Shown here: positions 6,987 through 14,716 of the stretch, piece by piece
How the letters are laid out: every line of letters starts with the position of its first letter
Position numbering within the stretch: position 1 is the first letter of the stretch
Program-made: the position numbers and the translations under genes
Origin: Lacinutrix sp.
GTDB lineage: Bacteria > Bacteroidota > Bacteroidia > Flavobacteriales > Flavobacteriaceae
Length of the DNA: 36,901 nt
Direction: 5' to 3'
Assembly: GCF_029238095.1 (NCBI RefSeq)
Contig: NZ_JAQWGS010000007.1
Span: 1 to 36,901, forward strand
Notes under the pieces: generated by a model
What the model saw: only the letters and a program-made list of their open reading frames with translations
Databases searched by the model: none
What the model was told of the DNA's origin: nothing

Positions 6987-8294
6987 TTATTGACTTAAGC
7001 TTTTACCACAATTTGAGCAGAATTTTGAGTCTGGTAGGCATTGGTTGCCACACTCACAAACTTTTGGCAAAACATATTCACAAGCATTACAAATAGTTGC
7101 ATTAACATCCAAATCAATTTTACATTTTGGACATGGATTATAACCATCACCACAATTTGGGCAAAATTTATATTTAGAAGAAAAATCAACGGCACATTTA
7201 TGGCAGTTCACTTTTTTTTCAAGGGTTGAATCTGGTTTTGTTTTGACTATGTTTTGTGCCGTTCCACATGTTCCGCAAAACAAATCCTTAGTTTGAAGTG
7301 GGGTTTGGCACTTTGTACAAGGCCTTGGGATAGAAGCTGTATTACTTGTATTCATTTGGTTTTGTACCATACCCCCAACTTGGTTGGCCAAAGGCATAGC
7401 CATACCAAGGCCAACAACAGTACCTAAAATACCTGAAGCTCCAGATCCATCGCCACCTTCACCACCACCAATATTTGTGGCAGCTGCCTCAGTAGTATCA
7501 AAAGTTCGTTCAACTTTATATACGTTTAATTGCTCGGCACGACGTTTGAGGCGGAGTTTTTCTTCCATATCCTCAGACATAATACGGTGGTAATCCTCTA
7601 CAATTTTTTTTACTCGCTCATCTTCATCTATTACAGATATTCCTTCAACACTAAAAAAACTAATCTCTAAACCATATTTAGACATTGCAAGTTTTACAGC
7701 TGGTTGAATGCTATTGCTAAGCTCTTTAACCATGTATTCAAGCTCTAGAGGACCTAACCCTAAATCATCAGATAATTTCCAAATGGCGTTTTTAGTAGAT
7801 TCTGTAATAATTCCTCTAAATAATTTTTGCAATTCTAATTGGTTGTAAGTGCTAGACACCCCTACAATTTCAGTTAAAAATTTTCTGGAGTCTACAATCT
7901 TAACAGAATAACTTCCTCTGCAGGTAATGGGAATTGGAACTTTAAAATTTGGTTCAACAATATTAAAAGGCATCAAGCCCCATTTAGCGTCCTGTGAGAG
8001 GGCCTTGTTTACGTAAAAAACCTCGGCAGTGAAAGGAGTGTCTCCACCAAAAGCAAGACCTATTACATCAGCAAGAAAAGGGATATTATAGCTTGTAAGT
8101 GTATGGGTTCCTGCTCCAAAAACGTCTAATAACTTACCGCCTTTGAACATGAAGGCATCTTGGCTTTCATTGACCACCAATTGGGTACCAATTCGTAGCT
8201 GATTTTCACGCTTTTGATTTCCATTTTTTGGAGACCATTTCCAAACAAGTTCATTATTAGGCCCTTCATATTTTAATACATCAATTATAGCCAT
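6987..8294 (-). CDS. SPFH/band-7 protein with C-terminal zinc ribbons (YdjI-like)
   Basis: A protein of 435 residues. Residues 1-250 form an SPFH (band 7) domain, recognisable from VLKYEGPNNELVWKW, LRIGTQLVVNESQDAFMF, GTHTLTSYNIP and a long charged helix ending EEKLRLKRRAEQL. A glycine-rich linker (about 275-310) follows, then four zinc-ribbon-like units between about 325 and 433: CTKC/CGTC, CHKC/CPNC, CPKC/CNAC and CECG/CSNC. No N-terminal transmembrane helix is present. This is the layout of the so-called virion core protein/YdjI family; the Bacillus member works with PspA in membrane-stress protection. The TPR lipoprotein ends 4 bases upstream and the zinc-ribbon membrane protein starts 17 bases downstream, so the three form an operon and probably a membrane complex. 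Confidence 0.85.
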   Translation of the reverse strand: MAIIDVLKYEGPNNELVWKWSPKNGNQKRENQLRIGTQLVVNESQDAFMFKGGKLLDVFGAGTHTLTSYNIPFLADVIGLAFGGDTPFTAEVFYVNKALSQDAKWGLMPFNIVEPNFKVPIPITCRGSYSVKIVDSRKFLTEIVGVSSTYNQLELQKLFRGIITESTKNAIWKLSDDLGLGPLELEYMVKELSNSIQPAVKLAMSKYGLEISFFSVEGISVIDEDERVKKIVEDYHRIMSEDMEEKLRLKRRAEQLNVYKVERTFDTTEAAATNIGGGEGGDGSGASGILGTVVGLGMAMPLANQVGGMVQNQMNTSNTASIPRPCTKCQTPLQTKDLFCGTCGTAQNIVKTKPDSTLEKKVNCHKCAVDFSSKYKFCPNCGDGYNPCPKCKIDLDVNATICNACEYVLPKVCECGNQCLPDSKFCSNCGKSLSQ

Positions 8295-8298
8295 ACTG

Positions 8299-10218
8299 TT
8301 ACGATTTTGGTATTGGAATTTTCAAACTTCCGGATTTTGTTACTATGTGAATCTCTTTTAAGTCATCTAGATTAACTCTTGTTCGAAATTTATAAACCAA
8401 TTTTTGCGCATCAATCTGTTTAGATTTGGGTTGAATCGGATTTATAGAATTTATATCATTTATAGTAACATAAGGTTCAGAATTAATAAGCTCTTTAGGT
8501 ACAGTAAACACAATGTCACTATACACATAACCTTTGTCAACAGAAATTTCTGATTTTTCTAAAACAGAAATCAAATCTTTTGGTAAATCTGTTTTTAGTT
8601 TGTTGTATTCTTGAGAGCGATCTTTTGCTGTTTGAAATTTAAAACCCTTCTCATCTATCCAAGATACAATATCATCTGTAATAATAACACCTCTAAGTTT
8701 TACAATATTCTCAGGTACTATTTTTTTGTTTCCTAACCACTCATAAGTTATCTCGAGTGGTTCTTCAAAGTCCTTTTCTGAGTATGGTGCGAGACTATTT
8801 AATGCATCCGGCACTTTAAAAACTTGATAATTATCTTTGTAACTGTCTGTAAAATGAATACATAAAAACAAGCGAACGTTTTCGATAGTCCGGTTTGAAT
8901 TGTTAATCATTTTAACACGTAAGGAATTCTTGGGGTCAATAATAGACCCCTCTGATACCTCAATATCAACAAAAGGACGCTCAACGAACATCTCTGAGAA
9001 AACAGTTGGCAAATATTTGTTGCAAAAGTTTAAATCACCAGGTAAATAATCTTGCACCACTTGGTTGCCTCGTCTAAAAAAATGACGTTTAATCTCTTCA
9101 ATCGCTTCTGGTTTGTTTCCAAGGTCTCTGTGAATAATAGCTTTTTGAAAGTTTGGACTAAAATTTCCAAACCCTTCCATAGTACTCATGTAGGTTTTAA
9201 CAATAAATTCAGACTCAACAGACCTAAAAATAGAACTTCTAATTTTAAAAATATTCATTAAATCCAAAAGCGCTTCACTTTGTTTTGGATATAAGATTGA
9301 GGCTTCATCAAAAGATGTAAATGCGTTTTCTATTTCACCTTTTTGATATTCTAAAATACCCTTCAAAACAAAAGCAGGTGCAGTAGATGACGGGAATTGT
9401 TCAAAATAAGAAGCTAAAATGGTTTCTATTTCTTCAAATTGCGTGAGTTTTTGTTCGTCATTAGAAATGGTATTATCATTAGTCAATGAAAGTATGGCAA
9501 AGCCTTTTAGTAAAATAGACTCACGATCATTAGGAGATAACTCCAATGCTTTATCAGCAAACTCTATAACTTTTTTATGATTAGAATTATACAGTGATAT
9601 ATAGGCCTGATCTCTTTGTGCACAAAGCTTGTCCCATTGGGTCATATATTTTAAATAAATTGGACTAGAAAGTTCCACATAATCTAGATAACTTGTATTT
9701 ATATTTCTGATTTTATTGTCAATTTCTAGATCTTCTTTGTAACGCTTTATACCAATTTGAAGAGCATCATTCTGTGCTTGTAAAGCAGTTACTGCAGCGC
9801 CCATATAATCTTCGACAGCAGCTTGAGCTACAGCATTTATTAAAGTTTGTCGTACGTCAACTAGTTCTGAAAAAACTAACCATAAATCCTCATTAAGTTC
9901 CTTTTCCGCCTCTGCATCATAAAGGTTGTCTAACACTGGCAACAGTTTTTGATAACTACTAATAACATCAGGGGCTACACCGGTCATGTCTTGTTTGTAA
10001 AGATATTCTGTATATTCTTGAACATCTTTTACATTTTTTATCGCTTCATCTAAAGTGAAAATCACTTTAATTGTAGCCTCAAGGTTTAAGGAGTTTTTAT
10101 TCGTGTTTTTTGATTTCTCAAGCTGTTTATCTAGTGTGTCAAATTTTGAAGCGGAATTTTTTGTTTCAGAGCAACCTATTAATACCATACAAAAACAAAC
10201 TATGTTAAAGATTTTCAT
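8299..10218 (-). CDS. Large TPR lipoprotein
   Basis: A 639-residue lipoprotein. The signal peptide ends in a lipobox (VLIGC, Cys at about 16), followed by S/E/T/K-rich sequence. Residues about 30-200 are helical. TPR-like helix pairs follow, for example VIEFADKALELSPNDRESIL (about 215-235) and a unit with AFTSFDEASILYPKQSEALL (about 293-312). The C-terminal 250 residues are strand-rich (MINNSNRTIENVRLFLCI) and may be a beta-sandwich domain. It would sit on the periplasmic side of a membrane. It is the first gene of the three-gene unit with the SPFH and zinc-ribbon genes; a sensor or scaffold role is inferred from that context only. Confidence 0.8.
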   Translation of the reverse strand: MKIFNIVCFCMVLIGCSETKNSASKFDTLDKQLEKSKNTNKNSLNLEATIKVIFTLDEAIKNVKDVQEYTEYLYKQDMTGVAPDVISSYQKLLPVLDNLYDAEAEKELNEDLWLVFSELVDVRQTLINAVAQAAVEDYMGAAVTALQAQNDALQIGIKRYKEDLEIDNKIRNINTSYLDYVELSSPIYLKYMTQWDKLCAQRDQAYISLYNSNHKKVIEFADKALELSPNDRESILLKGFAILSLTNDNTISNDEQKLTQFEEIETILASYFEQFPSSTAPAFVLKGILEYQKGEIENAFTSFDEASILYPKQSEALLDLMNIFKIRSSIFRSVESEFIVKTYMSTMEGFGNFSPNFQKAIIHRDLGNKPEAIEEIKRHFFRRGNQVVQDYLPGDLNFCNKYLPTVFSEMFVERPFVDIEVSEGSIIDPKNSLRVKMINNSNRTIENVRLFLCIHFTDSYKDNYQVFKVPDALNSLAPYSEKDFEEPLEITYEWLGNKKIVPENIVKLRGVIITDDIVSWIDEKGFKFQTAKDRSQEYNKLKTDLPKDLISVLEKSEISVDKGYVYSDIVFTVPKELINSEPYVTINDINSINPIQPKSKQIDAQKLVYKFRTRVNLDDLKEIHIVTKSGSLKIPIPKS

Positions 10219-10394
10219 AAATTATTTTTTTTTTAAAAGTACAGTTTAAGATTGAAAAAAAATGTTCATATATTGTACATGGTCTAGGGTAAATATACTT
10301 TAAACAATATTAAAAAAGTTGTTTATGAGTCAGAAAAGTCATCTACATTGGTATATTTTTCAAATAAAATAAGTTGTAAAAGAATCCAAATCCC

Positions 10395-10432
10395 CCCAAA
10401 AATAGTGTGACTTCACTCCTATGGGCTCCACT
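10395..10432. repeat. Dispersed repeat, copy C
   Basis: Reads CCCAAAAATAGTGTGACTTC then ACTCCTATGGGCTCCACT. Similar to copy B at 5663-5700 and, over its first part, copy A. As with copy A it lies right beside a terminator-like hairpin. Confidence 0.6.
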
Positions 10433-10436
10433 TTTA

Positions 10437-10475
10437 AACACCTCAACTAATTGATTTTCAATAAGTTGAGGTGTT
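10437..10475. terminator. Hairpin terminator between the lipoprotein start and the rhodanese gene
   Basis: AACACCTCAACT pairs with AGTTGAGGTGTT, and the stem continues through ATTGA/TCAAT after one A-A mismatch, leaving a 3-base loop. It lies 10 bases after the stop of the minus-strand rhodanese gene. The longer T run is on the plus-strand side (TTTTT), so it may work in both directions, but its natural client is the rhodanese message. Confidence 0.7.
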
Positions 10476-10485
10476 TTTATTAAAT

Positions 10486-10872
10486 TTATATCTCCAAATC
10501 TACGTGCTGCCATTTTGAGAATCCACCTTCTAAATCGTAGATTTTTTTAAATCCAGCTTTCAACATTTTTTCCGCACATTTTGCGCTTCTTCCTCCTTTA
10601 GCGCAATACAAAATCACTGGTTTTTCTTTATCTAAAACAGAAATATCTACATCAAAAGTAGGAGAATTAAAATCTATATTTTGAGAATTAGAAAGATGTC
10701 CTTTATCATGTTCTTCTGGAGTTCGTACATCTACTAGTTGTACATTTTCTAAATCTATTAATGTTTGCATTTCTTCTGTTGAAACTAAAGTAATACTTCC
10801 TTCTGTTTCATTAGTGCAACTAAAGATGCCTAATGCTATAATTAAAACGAAAACTAGTGTTGATTTTTTCAT
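10486..10872 (-). CDS. Rhodanese-like lipoprotein
   Basis: A protein of 128 residues with a lipoprotein signal ending GIFSC (Cys19), followed by a single rhodanese domain: VQLVDVRTPEEHDKGHL (44-60) and the active-site loop C90-AKGGRS. Single-domain rhodaneses carry sulfane sulfur on this Cys; the loop matches catalytically competent members. The lipid anchor puts it outside the cytoplasm. It starts 32 bases after the cytoplasmic rhodanese on the same strand, and two exported thioredoxin-fold genes lie upstream, suggesting a role in sulfur or thiol chemistry in the envelope. The hairpin at 10437-10475 closes the unit. Confidence 0.88.
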   Translation of the reverse strand: MKKSTLVFVLIIALGIFSCTNETEGSITLVSTEEMQTLIDLENVQLVDVRTPEEHDKGHLSNSQNIDFNSPTFDVDISVLDKEKPVILYCAKGGRSAKCAEKMLKAGFKKIYDLEGGFSKWQHVDLEI

Positions 10873-10904
10873 AACAAAATATTTTGATTGATTGATTTTA
10901 AAAA

Positions 10905-11216
10905 CTATTGTTCTACTTCACCTGTCCATTCTTGAAAACCTCCTAATAGGTTGTAGGCATTATCAAATCCCATCTGATTCATAATAGCACAGGCCTGTCC
11001 ACTTCTTCCACCTGCTTTACAATACACATAATAGTTTTTGTTTTTATCAAGTGCTTCTAATTCGTAGATAAAAGCTTGACCTTTAAAAATATTAATATTT
11101 TTAGCTTTAGGTATAAACCCTTCCTCTACTTCTTCTTCTGTTCTTACATCTATTATAAAAGCATTATCATCTGCTTTAAGTTGTTGAGCCCATTGCTCTT
11201 GTGTTAAATCTGCCAT
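10905..11216 (-). CDS. Cytoplasmic single-domain rhodanese
   Basis: A 103-residue rhodanese without a signal peptide. It has FIIDVRTEEEVEEGFIPKA (20-38) and the active-site loop C66-KAGGRSGQA, both typical of catalytic sulfurtransferases of the PspE/GlpE size class. The C terminus has the usual NLLGGFQEW closing helix. It is paralogous to the lipoprotein rhodanese 32 bases downstream, giving one copy on each side of the membrane. A TAACTTTG promoter box lies about 18 bases upstream, so transcription probably starts here and covers both rhodaneses. Confidence 0.9.
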   Translation of the reverse strand: MADLTQEQWAQQLKADDNAFIIDVRTEEEVEEGFIPKAKNINIFKGQAFIYELEALDKNKNYYVYCKAGGRSGQACAIMNQMGFDNAYNLLGGFQEWTGEVEQ

Positions 11217-11233
11217 TATTATGTTTTATGGTA

Positions 11234-11241
11234 CAAAGTTA
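11234..11241 (-). promoter_or_regulatory. Bacteroidota -7 box upstream of the rhodanese pair
   Basis: On the minus strand TAACTTTG matches the TAnnTTTG consensus exactly and lies 17 bases upstream of the start codon at 11216. No clear TTG is found 19 bases further upstream (CTT occupies that spot), so this is only a probable promoter with a very short leader. Confidence 0.45.
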
Positions 11242-11278
11242 ATAAAATTAACGTTTCCTTAAGATATAGACGAAAAAA

Positions 11279-11304
11279 AACCTGAAGTGTTACAACTTCA
11301 GGTT
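11279..11304 (-). terminator. Intrinsic terminator of the thioredoxin pair
   Basis: AACCTGAAGT pairs perfectly with ACTTCAGGTT around a 6-base loop. On the minus strand it is followed by eight T. It lies 26 bases after the stop of the 11331-11951 gene and separates the thioredoxin unit from the rhodanese unit. Confidence 0.9.
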
Positions 11305-11330
11305 AGATTCTTTAAAAATATATTATTTTT

Positions 11331-11951
11331 TTATACTTTAATGGAACATCCTATTGCTTTTGTCTCGGTTACATTTACTTCTTTTCCATTCAACAAAGCA
11401 TTAACAGCATCTTCTACATATTTATTTTTCACTTCATCTGCATTTTGGTAATTATCATCAATCGCACCAATATATTTTACCATATTTCCTTTATCTGTTT
11501 TTTTAACAACATATATGTGAGGTGTTTTTGTTGCTCCAAATTGAGGATATACACGTTGTCCTTCATCCATTAAATAAGGAAACGTAAACCCTTTTTCTTC
11601 AGCACGTGCTCTCATATACTTCATTCCATCTTCTGGCTTGACCTTAACATTATTAGGCATTATTGCTATCACTAGATAACCTTTCTCTTCATACATTTTA
11701 TTTAGTGCCTCTATTCTATCTTCATAAGCAACTGCATATGGACATGTGTTACATGTAAATGTGATAATGAAACCTTTGGCTTTTTCAAAATCTGACATAG
11801 ACACCATCTTACCGTCTATATTTTCTAATTTAAAGTCTTTAACATAATCTCCAACTTTATATCCATTATCAATTGCTTTTTCGGTTTTTGTAAAAGACCA
11901 TACACCAAACACTATTGCAGTAAGCAACATTAATTTTACTGTTTTCTTCAT
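11331..11951 (-). CDS. Exported thioredoxin-fold (redoxin-like) protein
   Basis: A protein of 206 residues. Residues 1-21 form a signal peptide without a lipobox Cys (LMLLTAIVFGVWSFTKT). The rest is an AhpC/TSA-Redoxin type thioredoxin fold: VGDYVKDFKLENIDGK, then FIITFTC67NTC70PYAVAYEDR, where the pair forms a CxxC site placed at the first helix as in thioredoxins, then FPYLMDEGQRVYPQFGATKTPHIYVV with the usual cis-Pro position. This subgroup resembles thioredoxin family proteins found widely in Bacteroidota; the substrate is unknown. It starts 6 bases after the TlpA-like gene and is followed by a strong terminator. Confidence 0.85.
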   Translation of the reverse strand: MKKTVKLMLLTAIVFGVWSFTKTEKAIDNGYKVGDYVKDFKLENIDGKMVSMSDFEKAKGFIITFTCNTCPYAVAYEDRIEALNKMYEEKGYLVIAIMPNNVKVKPEDGMKYMRARAEEKGFTFPYLMDEGQRVYPQFGATKTPHIYVVKKTDKGNMVKYIGAIDDNYQNADEVKNKYVEDAVNALLNGKEVNVTETKAIGCSIKV

Positions 11952-11957
11952 AATATT

Positions 11958-12491
11958 CTAATTTAAAAATTTATTGACTTCTTTTTTTAATTCTTCTAAA
12001 TTAAACGATTTTTCGTAAAACGCTCTTTTATCATTCTTATAAATTAAAGTCACTGGTATTGCACCAGACCAATCTTTATTAACTTTTGGAATCCAAGTAT
12101 TAGAATCAACATCGTTTAACGCTACTACTCTAGATTTTAAATTTTTATTAACAATAAATGGCTTTAGTTTTTTCTCGTATTGTTTGGGAAAATCTAAACT
12201 CACTAAAATAACTTCTACATTTTTAGATTGGTACTCTTTATTTAAAGTTTCAAAATAAGGCAACTCTTTTACACATGGTGCACACCAAGTAGCCCAAAAG
12301 TTAATGACATAAACTTTACCATCCTTTTTATTTAAAAGCGGTTCAAGTGTATTATAATCATACACAATTAAATCTACAGTTTCTGCTTTACTTTCCTCAG
12401 TCTTAACAACTGTAGCACTTTTATTATTGTTGTTTTTTTCTTGATTACAATCAAGTAATAAAACGACTATTATTAAACAGTATTTTTTCAT
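11958..12491 (-). CDS. TlpA/ResA-like thioredoxin lipoprotein
   Basis: A lipoprotein of 177 residues with lipobox LLLDC (Cys15), an Asn/Lys-rich linker and a TlpA-like thioredoxin domain. The active site is NFWATWC70APC73VKELPYF, a classical WCxxC motif with a following Pro-containing helix. GAIPVTLIYKN (about 144-154) gives the cis-Pro loop. Members of this family reduce or exchange disulfides of exported proteins. It is the first gene of a two-gene unit with the redoxin-like protein, 6 bases apart. Confidence 0.88.
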   Translation of the reverse strand: MKKYCLIIVVLLLDCNQEKNNNNKSATVVKTEESKAETVDLIVYDYNTLEPLLNKKDGKVYVINFWATWCAPCVKELPYFETLNKEYQSKNVEVILVSLDFPKQYEKKLKPFIVNKNLKSRVVALNDVDSNTWIPKVNKDWSGAIPVTLIYKNDKRAFYEKSFNLEELKKEVNKFLN

Positions 12492-12556
12492 CCTATAAAA
12501 ATAATAACAGAAAAGTATTTTTAATCTATTTTAACAAATATTTACGTAAAAATTAA

Positions 12557-12587
12557 TTTGAAAGTTAACAATTGATTTATATATTTG
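12557..12587 (+). promoter_or_regulatory. trp operon promoter
   Basis: TTTG (12557-12560) and TATATTTG (12580-12587) are separated by 19 bases, an exact match to the Bacteroidota TTG-N19-TAnnTTTG promoter. Transcription would start near 12594, about 30 bases before the Trp-rich leader peptide. Confidence 0.75.
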
Positions 12588-12622
12588 AAGAATATAATAT
12601 AATTCTGCATACGCACAAAATT

Positions 12623-12682
12623 ATGAACACAAATTTAAATAGTACTTGGTGGTGGACTTCTCGAAAAACAATTCGTGAATAA
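12623..12682 (+). CDS. trpL: Tryptophan operon leader peptide
   Basis: A 19-residue ORF, MNTNLNSTWWWTSRKTIRE, with three consecutive Trp codons (TGG at 12647-12655). It lies between the operon promoter and a terminator hairpin directly ahead of trpE. The Trp codons sit three bases before the first arm of a leader stem, as required for ribosome-mediated attenuation: a ribosome stalled on them would cover that arm. The stop codon lies just past the second arm. Its position and composition leave little doubt about its role, though it has no conserved sequence by which to match a family. Confidence 0.88.
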   Translation: MNTNLNSTWWWTSRKTIRE

Positions 12683-12742
12683 TCTCTTAGGTATATTTAA
12701 TTAACATACAAAAGGCTTGTCATTCACGACAAGCCTTTTTTT
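12658..12742 (+). promoter_or_regulatory. trp attenuator: pause stem, antiterminator and terminator
   Basis: Three alternative pairings are visible. Arm 1 (TTCTCGAA, 12658-12665) pairs with arm 2 (TTCGTGAA, 12672-12679) with one mismatch. Arm 2 (TCGTGAAT, 12673-12680) can instead pair perfectly with ATTCACGA (12722-12729), forming the antiterminator. The terminator stem AAAAGGCTTGTC / GACAAGCCTTTT (12710-12721 with 12728-12739) ends in seven T. The antiterminator takes the terminator loop and two bases of its right arm. With Trp scarce, ribosomes stall on the three Trp codons, arm 1 is masked and the antiterminator can form. Confidence 0.85.
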
Positions 12743-12752
12743 ATATCAAATT

Positions 12753-14150
12753 ATGAAGACTTTTAGCCTTTACACACATTACAAAAAAATACTTGCAGAC
12801 ACTATAACTCCTGTTAGTATTTATTTAAAAATTCGTGATAAATTCCCTAATAGCATTCTATTAGAAAGTAGTGATTATCATGCCAACGACAATAGTTTTT
12901 CTTACATCTGTTTTAATCCAATTGCTTCAATAAAAGTTGCTGGAGACACTATAGAACAAAATTTTCCTGACGGTAGCATACTAAGAAATCGTACTAACAA
13001 TGTGCCAAAAACAATTCATAAATTTACAAAGCGATTTAAAGTAAACTCTGATGAAGATTTTAAATTTATAAACAACGGTATTTTTGGTTACACAGCTTAC
13101 GATGCTGTTAAATATTTTGAAGACATTTCCATTTCAAAAAAACCAAATTCTTTAGATATTCCAGATATATATTATGCTGTATATCAAAATATTATAGCTA
13201 TTAATCATTTTAAGAACGAAGCTTATATTTTTGCGCATTGTTTTAATGACAACGCTAGTAATATTAATGAAATCCTTCATTTAATAAAATCTAGAAACTT
13301 CGCGGAATACGAATTTTCTACAGATTCTGATATCGAATCTAACCTAACCGATAATGAGTATAAAAAACAAGTAGATTTAGCAAAAAAGCATTGTGCAAGA
13401 GGTGATGTTTTTCAATTGGTGTTGTCAAAAAAATTCTCTCAAAAATTTAAAGGAGACGAGTTTAATGTCTATCGTGCTTTACGAAGCATTAATCCTTCAC
13501 CATATTTATTTTATTTCGATTATGGTAATTTTAAAATCTTTGGTAGCTCACCAGAAGCACAATTAGTCGTTAACAAAGGTGTTGCAGAAATTCATCCTAT
13601 TGCAGGAACTTTTAAACGTACTGGTAATGATGAAAAAGATACAGAACTAGCAAAACAACTGGCTGCAGACGAAAAAGAAAATGCAGAACATGTAATGCTA
13701 GTAGATTTGGCAAGAAACGATTTAAGTAGACATGGTAGTCAAGTAAAAGTTGAAACGTACAGAGAAGCTCAATTTTTCTCTCATGTTATTCATTTAGTAA
13801 GTAAAGTAACAGGGAAAGTACATGATAATACGTCAACCATGCAAGTTGTAGCAGACACGTTTCCTGCAGGAACTTTAAGTGGAGCTCCAAAACATAAAGC
13901 GATGCAACTTATAGAAAAATACGAAAAAACGAGTCGTGCTTTTTATGGAGGAGCCATTGGTTTTATGGATTTTAATGGTAATTATAATCACGCGATTATG
14001 ATTAGGACATTCTTAAGTAAAAACCACGAATTACATTGGCAAGCTGGAGCTGGACTGGTCTCTAAATCTAATCCAGATCACGAATTACAAGAAGTTTATA
14101 ATAAATTAGGTGCATTAACAAAAGCTATTGAATTAGCAAAAGATATTTAA
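12753..14150 (+). CDS. trpE: Anthranilate synthase component I
   Basis: Converts chorismate and ammonia or glutamine-derived ammonia to anthranilate, the first step of tryptophan synthesis. From the ATG at 12753 the protein has 465 residues. Residues 36-40 are LLESS, the tryptophan feedback-binding motif. The chorismate-binding domain shows SPEAQLV (266-272), PIAGT (282-286), EHVMLVDLARND (312-323) and GTLSGAPK (373-380). A longer reading from TTG at 12717 would start inside the attenuator hairpin and is rejected. It is followed 1 base later by trpG, its glutaminase partner. Controlled by the attenuator directly upstream. Confidence 0.96.
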   Translation: MKTFSLYTHYKKILADTITPVSIYLKIRDKFPNSILLESSDYHANDNSFSYICFNPIASIKVAGDTIEQNFPDGSILRNRTNNVPKTIHKFTKRFKVNSDEDFKFINNGIFGYTAYDAVKYFEDISISKKPNSLDIPDIYYAVYQNIIAINHFKNEAYIFAHCFNDNASNINEILHLIKSRNFAEYEFSTDSDIESNLTDNEYKKQVDLAKKHCARGDVFQLVLSKKFSQKFKGDEFNVYRALRSINPSPYLFYFDYGNFKIFGSSPEAQLVVNKGVAEIHPIAGTFKRTGNDEKDTELAKQLAADEKENAEHVMLVDLARNDLSRHGSQVKVETYREAQFFSHVIHLVSKVTGKVHDNTSTMQVVADTFPAGTLSGAPKHKAMQLIEKYEKTSRAFYGGAIGFMDFNGNYNHAIMIRTFLSKNHELHWQAGAGLVSKSNPDHELQEVYNKLGALTKAIELAKDI

Positions 14151-14151
14151 T

Positions 14152-14715
14152 ATGAAAGTATTGGTAATAGACAATTACGACAGTTTTACCTACAACTTAG
14201 TCCACTATTTAGAAGACTTAAACTGTGAAGTTACTGTAAAACGAAACGACAAACTAGCACTAGAAGACGTTGAAGCTTTTCATAAAATAGTTTTATCGCC
14301 AGGACCAGGAATTCCTGATGAAGCTGGACTATTAAAAGCCATTATTAAACAATACGCTCCAACAAAAAGTATTCTTGGCGTTTGTTTAGGACAACAAGCT
14401 ATTGGTGAAGTTTTTGGAGGAAAATTAATAAACCTAGATACTGTATTTCATGGTGTTGCCACTAAGGTTGAAATTAGTGTTAAAGACGAAGCTTTGTTTA
14501 AAAATATGGATAAAATTATAGACGTTGGCAGATACCATTCTTGGGTAGTCGATGCTAATTTACCTGAAGAATTAGAAGCTACTTCTTTCGATAAAAACGG
14601 ACAAGTAATGTCTTTAAGACACAAGTTTTACGATGTAAAAGGTGTACAATACCATCCTGAAAGTGTATTAACACCAAATGGAAAACAAATTTTAGAAAAT
14701 TGGATTAATAGTTAA
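14152..14715 (+). CDS. trpG: Anthranilate synthase component II (glutamine amidotransferase)
   Basis: Supplies ammonia from glutamine to TrpE. A 187-residue class I amidotransferase with LSPGPGIPDEAG (48-59), the nucleophile C78 in GVCLGQQAIGEVFGG, and H168/E170 in QYHPES. The usual GVCLGHQ is GVCLGQQ here, a variation outside the catalytic triad. The gene lies 1 base after trpE and 1 base before trpD, so translation of the three is probably coupled. In some bacteria the same subunit also serves PabB; nothing here tells whether that happens. Confidence 0.95.
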   Translation: MKVLVIDNYDSFTYNLVHYLEDLNCEVTVKRNDKLALEDVEAFHKIVLSPGPGIPDEAGLLKAIIKQYAPTKSILGVCLGQQAIGEVFGGKLINLDTVFHGVATKVEISVKDEALFKNMDKIIDVGRYHSWVVDANLPEELEATSFDKNGQVMSLRHKFYDVKGVQYHPESVLTPNGKQILENWINS

Positions 14716-14716
14716 G

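Noticed and set aside
12717..12752. Longer trpE start at TTG 12717
   Set aside because: This start lies in the left arm of the attenuator terminator; the ATG at 12753 follows the T run and matches the usual TrpE N terminus.
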